NCBI GenBank assembly: GCA_030668485.1
Contig: DAOUTW010000014.1
Span: forward strand, 18,491 to 82,490
Direction: 5' to 3'
Length of the DNA: 64,000 nucleotides
Source of the DNA: Candidatus Zixiibacteriota bacterium
Lineage (GTDB): Bacteria; Zixibacteria; MSB-5A5; GN15; JAAZOE01
In this document: piece after piece, positions 53,301 through 63,954 of the stretch
Layout of the letters: each line of letters opens with the position of its first letter
Position numbering within the stretch: the stretch's first letter is position 1
Position numbers and translations under genes: made by a program
The notes under the pieces: generated by a model
Told to the model about the DNA's origin: nothing
Databases searched by the model: none
Seen by the model: the letters and a program-made list of their open reading frames with translations, nothing else

Positions 53301-54626
53301 CTATTCCCCTATGGCATTTTGTAATTGGGCCAGGGCCAGGTTATAATCAAATTCGGCCTTGACTTTGTTGAATTGTGCCTGTTTGAGGCTTACCTGGGCA
53401 TCCAGCAATTCCCACAACGCTGCCGCTCCCAGATTATATTTCTCCTGTACCAGATCCATATCCTCGCTGGCCGCCGTTTCGGTTTCCTCGGTCACGGCTA
53501 GCGTTTCCTCGGCCAGCCTGACTCCAAGATGGGAATCCTCGATGTCTTTTATTACGGTATTACGGACATATAGAAAACGGGCCCGGGAATTATTGAGACC
53601 ATTTTTGGCCCGGTTCATATTTCGCTCTCGCCCAAATCCATCAAAGATCGTAAAACCCAATGACAAACGCAACGAAGCCCCGCTATTATCGGCTGAGAGG
53701 CCGAAAACATCTCCGGCCATTTCGCTGAAGTAGTCGTTATTCCAAGAGTACGAATAACTCAGAGATAGACTTGGCATGTATTTTCCCAATGCGGAACGGA
53801 CATCATATTTAAATGCGTCTACGCCTGCCAGTGACGCCATTATGGCCGGGTGACTTCGAAGAGCATCCTGAATCAGTACATTGAGTTCTTTTATCGGCTC
53901 TTTCCGCAAATCGATGTCCTGAATGTCAAGCTCCTTGCTTGGGTCAACTCCGATATCGACAGCCAGTTGACCGATTCTAACCACCAACAGCCTTTCTGCC
54001 GTCACCAGCGTCAACCGATCATTTCCATACTGCACTTTTTGCTTTAGCACTTCCGAAAGAGAGGCCGATCCCAGATTGTATTTCTCCTCGAACAATTTCA
54101 GCAATTCTGCCGATCTTTTGACTGCGGCCCTGGCAACATCAAGGTCGTTTTTCGCTTTGAGAACGAGGTAGTAATCGGTCTTAATCCGGAAAACCACATC
54201 CGATATTGTCCCTTTATATTGCTCTTCGAACGCACGCTTGGAAGCCTTGCTTCCTTTTATATTCCATATATTTTGGAATCCATCGAAAAGTGTCTGGCCA
54301 AAAGAAAACCCGCCGGAATAGCCTTTACCATAACTCCAATTGGGGTCTTCGAAATATACCTGTTCTTCTCCGACCCAGACGAGTCGCTTAATTGGACCTA
54401 CATATGTTTGGCTCGATGTCAGACCAAAACTGGCTGAAGGCAGCAGGTTTCCATATTGCTCCCACACCGTCGCCTTCGCATTGGAGATGGAGTTGCGATT
54501 TTCTGTCACCGTCGGATCACTGTTAATTGCCATCTGAATGCAATCATCCATTGTCAGTACCTTGGCCGATGCCCCAACGGTAACGACCAGAATCATAATA
54601 CAGGCTGATGTCACAATTCGTTTCAT
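53301..54626 (-). CDS. tolC: TolC-family outer-membrane efflux protein
   Basis: The 441-residue protein has a signal peptide (MKRIVTSACIMILVVTVGASA) and the two-fold repeated OEP layout of long helices: LTMDDCIQMAINSDPTV, then VFRIKTDYYLVLKAKNDLDVA, then VIKDIEDSHLGVRLAEETL. Repeat motifs EKYNLGSASLSEVLKQKVQYGN and EKYNLGAAALWELLDAQVSL mark each half. It forms the trimeric tunnel through the outer membrane. A GAGGTGA site precedes the ATG. It lies 30 nt upstream of the adaptor gene in the same operon. Confidence 0.93.
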   Translation of the reverse strand: MKRIVTSACIMILVVTVGASAKVLTMDDCIQMAINSDPTVTENRNSISNAKATVWEQYGNLLPSASFGLTSSQTYVGPIKRLVWVGEEQVYFEDPNWSYGKGYSGGFSFGQTLFDGFQNIWNIKGSKASKRAFEEQYKGTISDVVFRIKTDYYLVLKAKNDLDVARAAVKRSAELLKLFEEKYNLGSASLSEVLKQKVQYGNDRLTLVTAERLLVVRIGQLAVDIGVDPSKELDIQDIDLRKEPIKELNVLIQDALRSHPAIMASLAGVDAFKYDVRSALGKYMPSLSLSYSYSWNNDYFSEMAGDVFGLSADNSGASLRLSLGFTIFDGFGRERNMNRAKNGLNNSRARFLYVRNTVIKDIEDSHLGVRLAEETLAVTEETETAASEDMDLVQEKYNLGAAALWELLDAQVSLKQAQFNKVKAEFDYNLALAQLQNAIGE

Positions 54627-54645
54627 AGACTCACCTCAACATTTA

Positions 54646-55407
54646 TTAGAAGAACGTTAATTCCACTCCGGCAAAACTCATCCCGATAGCCATCAGCCCG
54701 ATCATCACTGAAATCATTATTATATCGAGAATGATCGCAATGGCGATACCTTTTCCGCGCGTGATGTTGAAAATTGCAGCGTATCCGATCCCGCTCACAA
54801 CCATAGCCCAGATCAGGAAGGCGTCAAGATAGAACAAAACACTATATACGATCGATGTGAAATCTTTCTCTGGAAACAGGGCCGCCAGGCCAAACGAGAC
54901 ATACATACTGCCCTTGGCCATGATAAGAGGAAGTTTGACGAGAGCACCGACCATCATTATCAGACCGCCGAGCAGACTGACCCCCCAAACCTTTTTAAAG
55001 GTGCTGTCTCCGCCGAAAATAAAGCTGCCCAAAGCCCACGCGAGGAGAGCTACTATAACCCCGGCGAATAGTTGCCCGGCTGCGCCTAAGAGCGCCCCGG
55101 TAATTCGGCTGGGGTTTTCAATCCCTTCTCGCATCTGATCCAGGCTTTGTGCCGGTATGGTTGCGGATTGACTCACCATGTCATACTGCATCTGGGCCTG
55201 GTATTCGGCTATGAAATAGCTGGAAATCATCCCGAGAAGAAGTGTGACGACGAGAACGATGATGATCTGGGGTTTGCGATTAAAAGCGGCAAAAGCCTCG
55301 GTCGGCGCGGTGAATATACCGGCCATTATACTCCAGATGCTTCTTTCCTCAACCGTATCGGCACCGGTCGTTTCAAGGTTGTTACTATCGTTTTGATCAG
55401 AGACCAT
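54646..55407 (-). CDS. Yip1-domain inner-membrane protein
   Basis: The 253-residue protein has a polar N-terminus (about 1-40), then five hydrophobic helices with the YIP1-like arrangement: FTAPTEAFAAFNRKPQIIIVL, the FGGDSTFKKVWGVSLLGGL segment, YAAIFNITRGKGIAIAI, and a final helix ending ELTFF. Bacterial YIP1 proteins are common next to transport and envelope genes, and no activity is known for them. It is the first gene of the operon with tolC (19 nt apart). A GGGAGG site precedes the ATG. Confidence 0.8.
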   Translation of the reverse strand: MVSDQNDSNNLETTGADTVEERSIWSIMAGIFTAPTEAFAAFNRKPQIIIVLVVTLLLGMISSYFIAEYQAQMQYDMVSQSATIPAQSLDQMREGIENPSRITGALLGAAGQLFAGVIVALLAWALGSFIFGGDSTFKKVWGVSLLGGLIMMVGALVKLPLIMAKGSMYVSFGLAALFPEKDFTSIVYSVLFYLDAFLIWAMVVSGIGYAAIFNITRGKGIAIAIILDIIMISVMIGLMAIGMSFAGVELTFF

Positions 55408-55573
55408 TTTTCAAACCTCCCACATACCACGCATTACATTCTTGTTAGACGGCATCAACTTATAATTGTTTCAAAAAACTCAATTATCCCTGTTTCGGAG
55501 TCTACTCATTATACGTTATTGCTTATGATATATTCAATAGTTAAAAGGACCAAAACAAAATGTCGGCATTCTC

Positions 55574-55608
55574 AAAAAAAAAGCAGGCCCGCCAATGCGA
55601 GCCCGCTT
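55574..55608 (-). terminator. Terminator of the pyrophosphatase gene
   Basis: AAGCGGGC/GCCTGCTT stem (one G-T pair), then a run of nine Ts on the minus strand. Confidence 0.85.
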
Positions 55609-55624
55609 AGAACTTAATTGAATT

Positions 55625-57613
55625 TTAGACAAACAGCGGAGCCAGTACCAGCGACACTATCGCCATCAACTTGATGAGGATATTCATCGACGGACCGGAT
55701 GTGTCCTTGAAAGGATCACCAACGGTGTCACCAACGACGGCCGCCATGTGGGCATCAGAGCCCTTGCCGCCGTGCAATCCACCTTCGATCAATTTCTTGG
55801 CATTATCCCAGGCGCCGCCGCCGTTTGACATCATCAGAGCCATCAATACTCCGGTTAAAGTCGCACCGGCCAACATACCGCCCAAGGCCTCTTTACCGAG
55901 GAAGGAACCGACCAGTATCGGAGCCATAATGGCTAAAACGCCGGGAGCAATCATCTGCTGCAAAGCGCCGACAGTTGCGATATCAACACACTTTTTACTG
56001 TCCGGCTTGGCCTTGCCTTCCATCAGCCCGGGAATTTCCTTAAACTGACGGCGAACTTCCTGCACCATCTTGAAGGCTGCTTTACCCACCGCGCTCATCG
56101 TCAACGAGGCGACCAAGAACGGCAGGAGGCCGCCGATGAAGAGTCCCACGATAACCCGGACATTCATTAGGTCGATGGAATCAAGCTTAACTGCCGAGCT
56201 ATACGCTGAGAAAAGGGCCAGAGCGGTCAGGGCTGCCGAACCGATGGCAAAACCTTTACCGATAGCAGCCGTAGTATTCCCCAGGGCATCCAGTTTATCC
56301 GTAATCTTTCTAACATCCGATCCCAGTCCTGCCATTTCGGTGATACCGCCGGCGTTGTCTGCCACCGGACCATAGGCGTCAACTGACATGGTTACACCGA
56401 TCGTACCCAGCATACCGACCGCTGCGATACCGATACCGTAAAGGCCGGCAAGACTATGGGCAATATAAATGGCTGCGGAGATGACGATCACCGGAAGGGC
56501 GACTGACTGCATACCGACATCAAGACCGGCAATAATACATGTCGCCGGGCCGGTTTTGCAACTTTCAGCAATTTTGCGCACAGGGCCTGCGGCCGTGTAA
56601 TATTCGGTCAGCAAACCGAGGATAATTCCGGCAACGTTACCGGCTACAACCGCCCAGAACACACCCATGACAACTTCGGTCTGATTAACGAGGACATACG
56701 TCGCGACCAGCATTAACACTGAACCGACATATGTAACGACTCGCAATACCGCAGCCGGATTCATTTTGGAAAACACATGAACCGATAGAATGCCAACCAT
56801 TGAGGCAACAATACCGACGGTGACGATCAGAAGCGGCAATTGCATGTAATCCATCCGATGCAGCGCGATATTCCCCCACATCGAAGTGGCTGCAATAGTT
56901 ATAGCCGCAATGATGGATCCGACATAAGATTCAAAAAGATCAGCTCCCATACCGGCAGTGTCACCGACATTATCACCGACATTATCGGCAATAACGGCTG
57001 GGTTACGCGGATCGTCTTCCGGAATTCCGGCTTCGACTTTACCCACGAGGTCAGCCCCAACGTCAGCCGCTTTGGTGAAAATGCCGCCACCAACACGGGC
57101 AAACAACGCGATCGAAGATGCGCCCATGGCAAATCCCGTAACGTATGTAATCTGATCCGGATTGCCCCAGAAGTAGAAGTAAATGCCGACACCAATCAGC
57201 CCCAGGCTTGCCACCGACATGCCCATTACGGCGCCACCGGTGAAGGCGATTTTAAGTGCTGCCGCCTGGCCGAAATCTTTGGCTGCGGCCGCTGTACGGA
57301 CATTGGCCCTGGTCGCCGCTTTCATCCCGAAGACGCCTGCCAACATGGAACAACATGCTCCCGAGACAAAGGCGATTCCAGTATTGATTCCAATTTTCCA
57401 CATTAACAGCAGAAAAACAATGACGATAAACGCAGCCAGGATAGTGTATTCCCGTTTCAGAAATACCATGGCGCCGTCATGAATCGTATCGGCCAACTCG
57501 GTCATCAATGCGTTGCCGGTCGGTTTCCTCTTAATAGTAATAAAGAGCATGAGCGCAAACAAAAGCCCTACTCCCCCGAGCACTGCTGCTCCTATGCCAA
57601 CATCGAAACCCAT
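55625..57613 (-). CDS. hppA: Membrane-bound ion-translocating pyrophosphatase, K+-dependent type
   Basis: The 662-residue protein has about 16 membrane helices and the conserved PPi-binding motifs [22 protein letters not shown] and [21 protein letters not shown], with [14 protein letters not shown] and [14 protein letters not shown] near the end. It couples pyrophosphate hydrolysis to H+ or Na+ pumping. The segment [18 protein letters not shown] carries Ala where K+-independent enzymes have Lys, which places it in the K+-dependent group. Whether it pumps Na+ or H+ cannot be decided here. The ATG at 57613 has GGAGGG upstream. It is monocistronic with its own terminator. Confidence 0.95.
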   Translation of the reverse strand: MGFDVGIGAAVLGGVGLLFALMLFITIKRKPTGNALMTELADTIHDGAMVFLKREYTILAAFIVIVFLLLMWKIGINTGIAFVSGACCSMLAGVFGMKAATRANVRTAAAAKDFGQAAALKIAFTGGAVMGMSVASLGLIGVGIYFYFWGNPDQITYVTGFAMGASSIALFARVGGGIFTKAADVGADLVGKVEAGIPEDDPRNPAVIADNVGDNVGDTAGMGADLFESYVGSIIAAITIAATSMWGNIALHRMDYMQLPLLIVTVGIVASMVGILSVHVFSKMNPAAVLRVVTYVGSVLMLVATYVLVNQTEVVMGVFWAVVAGNVAGIILGLLTEYYTAAGPVRKIAESCKTGPATCIIAGLDVGMQSVALPVIVISAAIYIAHSLAGLYGIGIAAVGMLGTIGVTMSVDAYGPVADNAGGITEMAGLGSDVRKITDKLDALGNTTAAIGKGFAIGSAALTALALFSAYSSAVKLDSIDLMNVRVIVGLFIGGLLPFLVASLTMSAVGKAAFKMVQEVRRQFKEIPGLMEGKAKPDSKKCVDIATVGALQQMIAPGVLAIMAPILVGSFLGKEALGGMLAGATLTGVLMALMMSNGGGAWDNAKKLIEGGLHGGKGSDAHMAAVVGDTVGDPFKDTSGPSMNILIKLMAIVSLVLAPLFV

Positions 57614-57916
57614 GTGTTGCCCTCCAGACTTAAAACCCACGATTAGTTCGTGAAATATTTCTCAATATTAAGGGGCAAATATAATATGCAACTTTTAAAA
57701 AGGCAAGCCATTATGATCAGATATTTTTCTTTTTAGTGAACTCAAGTTTACCCTAAATCGTTGTCATATAATAGATATATTTTGGGGAGGAATACCGGCA
57801 TCCGCCCCTTCACGGCCGGCAGTGGGATAGCTTGTGGTAGCTGCATCCCCGCGACTAATATTAAAAAAAGGCCGGCATAAGTTCATATGCCGGCCTCAAT
57901 TCTTTAAGAAATGGGG
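57614..57916. other. 303-bp intergenic region
   Basis: It contains the hppA upstream region (no clean promoter boxes) and the terminator of the next gene. No gene is seen. Confidence 0.6.
57863..57896 (-). terminator. Terminator of the unknown lipoprotein gene
   Basis: AGGCCGGCAT/ATGCCGGCCT is a perfect 10-bp stem followed by seven Ts on the minus strand. Confidence 0.9.
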
Positions 57917-59377
57917 TTAATCATGCATTTCCACGGTAATTTTAATTTTCGGAAGGAAATCGGTCCAGTTATGGAATTCATGAACACCGCCGCCCGGCGC
58001 AAGTTCTTGGGATAGAATAAACAGTGGGAAATTCGTTTCGGGATTAATGGTCACTTTTGGTGGATCAGGTTCCATACCGATGACTATAAATCCCCAACTC
58101 TTGGCTGAATTTCGCGCGAGATTGAGATTGGCAAACTGGTCGGCATTGACAACAAAATCCTCACCCGGAAATTGAGGAACTTCGCGGTTGTCGATATGCG
58201 GATTGGAAAAGTCTGGACCGGTCGGATCATGGAATCCGCCCAAAGGTAGTATGCCCCATTCAGAAGAACCGGTATATTTCTCAAGGCTTCCATCCCCGAA
58301 AGGAATCACCTGAGTCAAATCCATACCGGTGTTATCTCCCGTTCCGTTAACATCGGGGTCCTGATCAAGGATGACCCAGGCATTGAAACGCCAGCCGTAA
58401 GGGCTGACATCAGGCAGTAACTCGAGCGGACCCGTATATTCGTAATAAGGAATTCGACCCAGCGGAAAAAGATATTCCTCAGATGGGATACTGTCGATAT
58501 CGTATTCCGGGAAGAGGATATAGTCGAAAAGCGTGTCGGTGAGAGTATCCCATACGATTTCAATCCGGCGGTGCTGCAAAGTATCTAATCCGAAGTAGAC
58601 ATCAATCGTATCCAAATCCCAGACATATTGCCACATCGTGTCCACCCATATCGAATCATCCGGCCAGATTATCCCGATAGTATCGATATCGTATTTTCCT
58701 GCGGTATCAAATGTATCCGGTACCATAACGGTATCGATACTCCCGACCGACAGTGTATCGTGCAGATGCCTTTCTGTCAGAAAGCGTGAGCAGATCCACA
58801 GACCTTTCTCTTCTTGCTCCGACACCCGGACCATGGTGCTGTCACTTAAATCATAGTAAGAGGTGTCGTTGGTGGGCGTGCCCACAAAATAGTAACCGAT
58901 AACCGGGAATAGATCAGCCGGATACCTCATGACAATCGGCCGGATTTTCTGATCGATAACCTCATCGACCAGCATGTAAACGCCCGATGGTTGATTGGGA
59001 TCTGGATCATCTATGTTTTCTATGGAAAGGACTATGTAATTATATTCATACCAGGATTCGGGAAGTTCAACCTGGTTACTGATAGCGACTCCATCAAGGT
59101 CCCGAAAACGATGGACGGAATTATCCCAAAGAAACTTTCCCAGTGAAACGAATTCGGCATCCGGGGCAGTAAAATCATCATCGACATCATTAACTTTAAC
59201 CACCCACATCTCATAAACATATATGTCTTCCAACTCCGGCAGATATACAGGATCAAGAGTTATGGTTGTAGCGTCTTGAGGTTTTACGACATCATCATGC
59301 TGGGTACACCCATAAGCTAAAAAGAGGGCACCACAGGCTGCCGACAGCAACATAATATTCCTTAAACTGAATCTCAT
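57917..59377 (-). CDS. Unknown acidic lipoprotein
   Basis: The 486-residue product starts MRFSLRNIMLLSAACGALFLAYGC, a lipoprotein signal with the lipobox LAYGC. The mature part is rich in Asp, Tyr, Trp and Thr, with no recognised domain. A central stretch (about 200-290) holds many D-(T/S)-(I/V)-D repeats such as YDIDTIGIIWPDDS and YDIDSIPSE. The N-terminal part (about 50-110) could be an anti-sigma/zinc-finger-free beta domain. The start at 59377 has GGAGGA 7 nt upstream. It is transcribed alone with a strong terminator. The location is outer or inner membrane surface. I do not recognise the family. Confidence 0.75.
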   Translation of the reverse strand: MRFSLRNIMLLSAACGALFLAYGCTQHDDVVKPQDATTITLDPVYLPELEDIYVYEMWVVKVNDVDDDFTAPDAEFVSLGKFLWDNSVHRFRDLDGVAISNQVELPESWYEYNYIVLSIENIDDPDPNQPSGVYMLVDEVIDQKIRPIVMRYPADLFPVIGYYFVGTPTNDTSYYDLSDSTMVRVSEQEEKGLWICSRFLTERHLHDTLSVGSIDTVMVPDTFDTAGKYDIDTIGIIWPDDSIWVDTMWQYVWDLDTIDVYFGLDTLQHRRIEIVWDTLTDTLFDYILFPEYDIDSIPSEEYLFPLGRIPYYEYTGPLELLPDVSPYGWRFNAWVILDQDPDVNGTGDNTGMDLTQVIPFGDGSLEKYTGSSEWGILPLGGFHDPTGPDFSNPHIDNREVPQFPGEDFVVNADQFANLNLARNSAKSWGFIVIGMEPDPPKVTINPETNFPLFILSQELAPGGGVHEFHNWTDFLPKIKITVEMHD

Positions 59378-59599
59378 CCTATCTTCCTCCAGGACAATTA
59401 GGTCCAATCGGTCCAAAAAATCTGAACCACTAATTTATTTGATGTCCCTATCGTTGTCAAGCCGTTTTTTGCATAAAAATGTTCTAAGCTTTTGATTCTC
59501 ATGCAAATTGAGATGTTTCAAGCCTGATCTTTCATTCAAGATTAAGACTGAATAGCCGATAAATTGTTTAGTGAAAATATCCAAAGACAAGGAGTCTTT

Positions 59600-61717
59600 T
59601 TGCCTTTTTGTAATAATTGCAAATTCCAGGTAGTCGACGAATCCGCCCCCCTATGCCCGAATTGCGGGGCTCCCCTGGAAAATACGAGTAGGAACGAAGA
59701 GACCATCGAACAGATTTCTCCCAATAATAATACTATTGATGGCGGTGATAATCGGGATATTTCGGCCCAGGAAGGCCAAAATGATGAAGATAATCTGGAA
59801 ATCTGCGATCCGGGGGATCTTCTTTGCGACGAGCAATACGGTTGCGACACCACCCAGGAGAATAAGCCGATAGGCCAAACCGAACCGCCCATGCCTTCTC
59901 CAATCGATGACAAGGCCGAAACCGAGGAGGAATTAAAAAATTCCGAATCGGGAGCGATCAAGAGACTTTCCGACGAGCAGGTGAATAATATTCGCTCGAA
60001 ACTGATCAATGGCGAGGAATCCGAATATGTGTCCGCTCAAGACGCTTCTTCTATAATTCATGATCTGTCCAAGTCGAATGACGGCCCGGCTCTCCAGAGG
60101 AATGATTCCCAGTCAAATTCGAATTCATCAAAAAAACCGGCTGCCAAGTCACCTCCTCCAATCCACAATCAGCGAAATTCTATTAACGGTTCCCCGGAAT
60201 CCCTTCCCGCGCCAACGACAACTCCGATGCGTAAAGTGGCCTATTTTCATAAGAATTTTATACAATTGACAGGATCGATCTATCCCACCAGCGGTGAAGA
60301 ACTGATCATCGATGATCGACATTATCTTCTGAAGCAGAAAAAGATAAAGCCCCAATATACAATTGGTGTCTTTTCGGTTCTGGTGGTGCTACTTCTCTTT
60401 GTTATCGGCAAGCAATTTATCTCGCCGACCCTACCGGGGAGTGGTTCGATAATCGGCGTGTTTCTTGATGAAGATGGCCGCCCGATTCTTACCGGTGCCG
60501 AAGTTGCTCTACCGGAATCGGGTGAAAAGGTTGTCACCGATGCTATCGGATTTTTCCGTTTCAGTAATATCCCGACCGGAGTTTATGTTGTAAGATATAC
60601 GCTTCCGGACGGCCGTATAGGATCTGATAAAATTTCGGTGGCCAATAATGATATTTCCATTCTTTCTTTATCGGCGATCGGCGCCACGAGAAAATACTCC
60701 GCCGCTTCGAGCAAAAACAGCAAAGCCACCGGGAATAATTCTGTTCGCCAGCAGCAGGTTGAGGAAAAAATGCCTCCTATTCCTGACGAGAAAAAGCAGC
60801 AGGCCAGTGAACAGCCCAAATCGAAGAAAGAATACTCGAGTTTAAAACTCAAAGCCAATATTGACGGGGCCAAGCTTATTGTCAATGGCGAGGTTCTCGG
60901 CGCCGGCAATCTGACCTATAAGAAGCTGGGGCCCGGAAAACATAAAGCCAGGGTCACCAAGAGCGGTTACCAGGCCTGGTCGGGTAATATCAATCTAAAG
61001 CCGAATGAAACCTATACTCTGTCGGTAAATCTAGAAAAGATCCAAACCGAGACATCAGAACCTGAATATACCGCTGAGGATTTCTATCAGTCAGGGCGGA
61101 CCATGCTGGCCGACGGCGATATTGACGCCGCCATTCAGGATTTATCAGAAGCCATCGGGATGAAGCCGTCGATGGCCGACGCATATACAAGCCGGGCCGA
61201 AGCATATCTGCTTGCGAGGAAAATCAGGCTGGCCGAAACCGATTACATCCGAGCCGGAGAAATATATGATTCTCAGAAGCGCGGTGAATCGGCACTCAGT
61301 TCATTCAATAGAGCCCTTGAAATCAATGATCGTTCGGTGGCCGCTTATCTGAACAGGGGCGATCTTTACCGCCGAATGGATCACCGGGAAGATGCTTTAG
61401 AGGACTTCCAAAGTGCCGCCAAGTATGATAAAAATAATTTCCGGGCCAATTTCGAATTGGGCAAAATGTACTTTTCACTCGGAAAATACAAAGATGCCGA
61501 TAAAAGACTACGCAAAGCCCGGGATATCGACCCTCGAAATCCGAAAGTTTACCATTACATGATGTTGAATTACTTTGCTCGCGATGATTTCAAAAAGGTT
61601 AAGAAAACCTACGGAGATTTCCAGGATAAGGTCTCCGAGGACCAGCAGCAGGCGTTCAAGAATAATCCGCGATTCGATGCCATTCTGCGCATAGTCGGGG
61701 AGTATGAACGACCCTGA
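59600..61717 (+). CDS. Zinc-ribbon, transmembrane, PEGA and TPR protein
   Basis: The 705 residues begin with a zinc ribbon (CNNC at 4-7 and CPNC at 19-22) and a long acidic/polar linker (about 30-240). One membrane helix follows (YTIGVFSVLVVLLLFVIG, about 253-270). Outside it are a carboxypeptidase-regulatory-like beta domain (IGVFLDEDGRPILTGAEVALP, about 285-360) and a PEGA domain (about 414-478). Five or so TPR units make up the C-terminus (GDIDAAIQDLSEAIGMKPSMADAY onward). The arrangement suggests a scaffold that senses or binds envelope proteins while the ribbon sits in the cytoplasm. The TTG at 59600 has AAGGAG 5 nt upstream, which is better than a TTG 12 codons earlier. The exact role is unknown. 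Confidence 0.78.
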   Translation: MPFCNNCKFQVVDESAPLCPNCGAPLENTSRNEETIEQISPNNNTIDGGDNRDISAQEGQNDEDNLEICDPGDLLCDEQYGCDTTQENKPIGQTEPPMPSPIDDKAETEEELKNSESGAIKRLSDEQVNNIRSKLINGEESEYVSAQDASSIIHDLSKSNDGPALQRNDSQSNSNSSKKPAAKSPPPIHNQRNSINGSPESLPAPTTTPMRKVAYFHKNFIQLTGSIYPTSGEELIIDDRHYLLKQKKIKPQYTIGVFSVLVVLLLFVIGKQFISPTLPGSGSIIGVFLDEDGRPILTGAEVALPESGEKVVTDAIGFFRFSNIPTGVYVVRYTLPDGRIGSDKISVANNDISILSLSAIGATRKYSAASSKNSKATGNNSVRQQQVEEKMPPIPDEKKQQASEQPKSKKEYSSLKLKANIDGAKLIVNGEVLGAGNLTYKKLGPGKHKARVTKSGYQAWSGNINLKPNETYTLSVNLEKIQTETSEPEYTAEDFYQSGRTMLADGDIDAAIQDLSEAIGMKPSMADAYTSRAEAYLLARKIRLAETDYIRAGEIYDSQKRGESALSSFNRALEINDRSVAAYLNRGDLYRRMDHREDALEDFQSAAKYDKNNFRANFELGKMYFSLGKYKDADKRLRKARDIDPRNPKVYHYMMLNYFARDDFKKVKKTYGDFQDKVSEDQQQAFKNNPRFDAILRIVGEYERP

Positions 61718-61738
61718 AGCCCCGGTTATTGCTTACTA

Positions 61739-61768
61739 AAAGGCCTGCCCTCCGGCAGGCCTTTTTTT
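61739..61768 (+). terminator. Terminator of the TPR protein gene
   Basis: AGGCCTGCC/GGCAGGCCT stem with loop CTCC, then seven Ts. Confidence 0.92.
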
Positions 61769-61911
61769 TACTGTTACCCAAATACTTATTGCATGCAACC
61801 TTATAAGTCATTACTGCGTATTAATTCATTAATCGTGTCATTGGCCGGTCACAAGACAGCGAGTCGCAGCCGGTTATTGCCCTGGCGATTAATGTCGATG
61901 TCTGGCATTGC

Positions 61912-61940
61912 TTGACATGGAATTCGTTTTGTAATAGATT
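61912..61940 (+). promoter_or_regulatory. Promoter of the S9 peptidase gene
   Basis: TTGACA (61912-61917) and TAGATT (61935-61940) lie 17 nt apart. Transcription would begin near 61947, after the upstream ATG at 61944, so that ATG cannot be the start and the TTG at 61977 is favoured. Confidence 0.75.
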
Positions 61941-61976
61941 GCTATGTCTGTTATCAATACAAACCCGGGAGGTATT

Positions 61977-63902
61977 TTGAAAAAAACAGCAGGAATGTTG
62001 GCCGCGGCGTTGTCGGTCCTGATATTAGTCGGTTGCGGCGTTACCGAAGAAGTCGATTACGCCTCCGGAGAGAAAACTTCTCCCGATATGACGGCCTATT
62101 TCGGATCGGGTACGTACATACCTGATATCGAAACTTTCATGCAAATCGGTTGGACATCGGTGCCTGATATATCTCGTGACGGCCATCGAATATTTTTCGA
62201 GACTGGATTCACCGGAGTTACTCAGTTATATCGGCTGACCGATGCCGGCTGGCCGTCTCAGATAACGATGTTCCCCGACGGTATCGACTGGTATTCCCTT
62301 TCCTACTCGGCCGACTTGGCCGTGGTCGGAGCTTCCGTCGGAGGTTCCGAGCAGTCTCAGCTTCATCTCGTTGATACCTATACGGGACGCACCCGGCAGT
62401 TAATCGATATGCCGGATATCCAGTTTGGATCGGTTATCTGGAACCATGACGACAAGTTTATTTATTTCCGATCGAATATGGAAAATAAACGGGATTTCAA
62501 ATTGTACCGCATGACCCTGGCTACCGGTGACTACGAAAAATTAGTCGATACCGAAGGCTGGAACGGTTGGGGCGGTATTTCTCTTGATGGCCGAAAACTG
62601 GTTTATTATAAAGCCACTTCCAATGTCAACTCCGATCTCTATCTCTATGACGTCGAAACCGGCGCCACCGACCATCTGACGCCTCATGAAGGAGATGTCA
62701 GTTATGGCGGCGTATACTTCTCAGCCGACGGATCGAAGCTATATATTACCAGCAACGACAACGAACAAGGATTAGCGTTGCGCGCCGTTCTCGATATAGC
62801 GACCAAGGAGATCACCTTCACCGATCCGGATGCGCAATGGGAAGTTGAAAGTCTTGGCATGACACCGGACCGCACGGTAATGTACTGGATAATCAATGAA
62901 GACGGTTATGCGCGCCTGCATTTGACCGAAGTTGAAACGGGGCGTGAATTGCCGATCCCGGATTTAAACGGAATAATCGGCGGCATCGCCTTCTCGGAAA
63001 GTTCGAAGATGCTGCTTACGTTCAATTCCCCGACTCAGACGACCGATGTCTGGAGTTGGGACTGGAAAACCAAAAAGCTTGATAAACTGACTCACTCGGT
63101 ATATGCCGGAATTGACCCGTCCATCTTCACCGACCCGCAACTGATCAAATATAAATCCTTCGACGGGCTGGAAATCCCCGGTTTCTTGTATCTCCCCGCC
63201 GACTATAAGGGCGGTCCGATTCCTTTCGTCATGGATATTCACGGCGGCCCCGAAGGTCAGTTCCGACCATATTTTAACCGTCATTTCCAGTATCTGCTTC
63301 TCAACGGCTTTGGTGTTTTTGCGCCTAATGTCCGCGGTTCCGACGGCTACGGCAAAGAATATCTGGCGATGGATAATTATAAGAATCGTCTGAAATCGGT
63401 CAAGGATATGAAAGCCGGAGCCGACTGGCTGATCGAAAGCGGTTATACCGAGCAGGGTATGATCGGAGTCAAGGGTGGCAGCTACGGTGGTTATATGACA
63501 ATGGCGGCCATCACCGAATATCCCGGTTTCTTCTCGGCTGCGATCAATTCGGTCGGTATCGTCAATTTCGTCACTTTCCTGGAAAATACTTCTTCCTATC
63601 GTCGTTATCTTCGCGAGGCTGAATACGGACCATTGACCGACAAGGAATTCCTGAAATCAATATCCCCGATTCACAAAGCCGATCTGATCGAGACGCCTCT
63701 CCTGGTGGTTCACGGCGAAAACGATCCTCGTGTGCCGGTTGATGAGGCCCGCCAAATCATTAGGGCGATCGAGCGCAAGGGTGGTGTTGTCGAAGGATTA
63801 ATTTATCCCGATGAAGGTCATGGAATCGGAAAGTTGAAAAACCGACTCATATTCTATCGCAAGATGATTGAGTTCTTCGATGAACATTTGAAGAAAAACT
63901 AG
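61977..63902 (+). CDS. S9-family (prolyl oligopeptidase-type) peptidase lipoprotein
   Basis: The 641-residue protein has a lipoprotein signal (KKTAGMLAAALSVLILVGCG). A beta-propeller of WD40-like/TolB-like blades follows (about 40-380), and then an alpha/beta-hydrolase domain. The catalytic triad is Ser502 (GGSYGGYMTM), Asp583 (GENDPRVP) and His615 (DEGHGIG). S9 peptidases of this kind cut short peptides, often after Pro or Ala. The propeller limits access to the active site. It is probably anchored on the periplasmic side. The TTG start has GGGAGG 4 nt upstream and is supported by the promoter position. Confidence 0.92.
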   Translation: MKKTAGMLAAALSVLILVGCGVTEEVDYASGEKTSPDMTAYFGSGTYIPDIETFMQIGWTSVPDISRDGHRIFFETGFTGVTQLYRLTDAGWPSQITMFPDGIDWYSLSYSADLAVVGASVGGSEQSQLHLVDTYTGRTRQLIDMPDIQFGSVIWNHDDKFIYFRSNMENKRDFKLYRMTLATGDYEKLVDTEGWNGWGGISLDGRKLVYYKATSNVNSDLYLYDVETGATDHLTPHEGDVSYGGVYFSADGSKLYITSNDNEQGLALRAVLDIATKEITFTDPDAQWEVESLGMTPDRTVMYWIINEDGYARLHLTEVETGRELPIPDLNGIIGGIAFSESSKMLLTFNSPTQTTDVWSWDWKTKKLDKLTHSVYAGIDPSIFTDPQLIKYKSFDGLEIPGFLYLPADYKGGPIPFVMDIHGGPEGQFRPYFNRHFQYLLLNGFGVFAPNVRGSDGYGKEYLAMDNYKNRLKSVKDMKAGADWLIESGYTEQGMIGVKGGSYGGYMTMAAITEYPGFFSAAINSVGIVNFVTFLENTSSYRRYLREAEYGPLTDKEFLKSISPIHKADLIETPLLVVHGENDPRVPVDEARQIIRAIERKGGVVEGLIYPDEGHGIGKLKNRLIFYRKMIEFFDEHLKKN

Positions 63903-63921
63903 AGTTCAAATTTGTGGGATT

Positions 63922-63954
63922 AAAAAAGCCCGCCATCAGGCGGGCTTTTTTTTG
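63922..63954 (+). terminator. Terminator of the S9 peptidase gene
   Basis: GCCCGCC/GGCGGGC core flanked by an A run and a T run, about 20 nt past the stop. Confidence 0.92.

Noticed and set aside
61944..61976. ATG start 11 codons upstream for the S9 peptidase
   Set aside because: It would lie at or before the predicted transcription start of a good promoter (61912-61940) and has no ribosome site.
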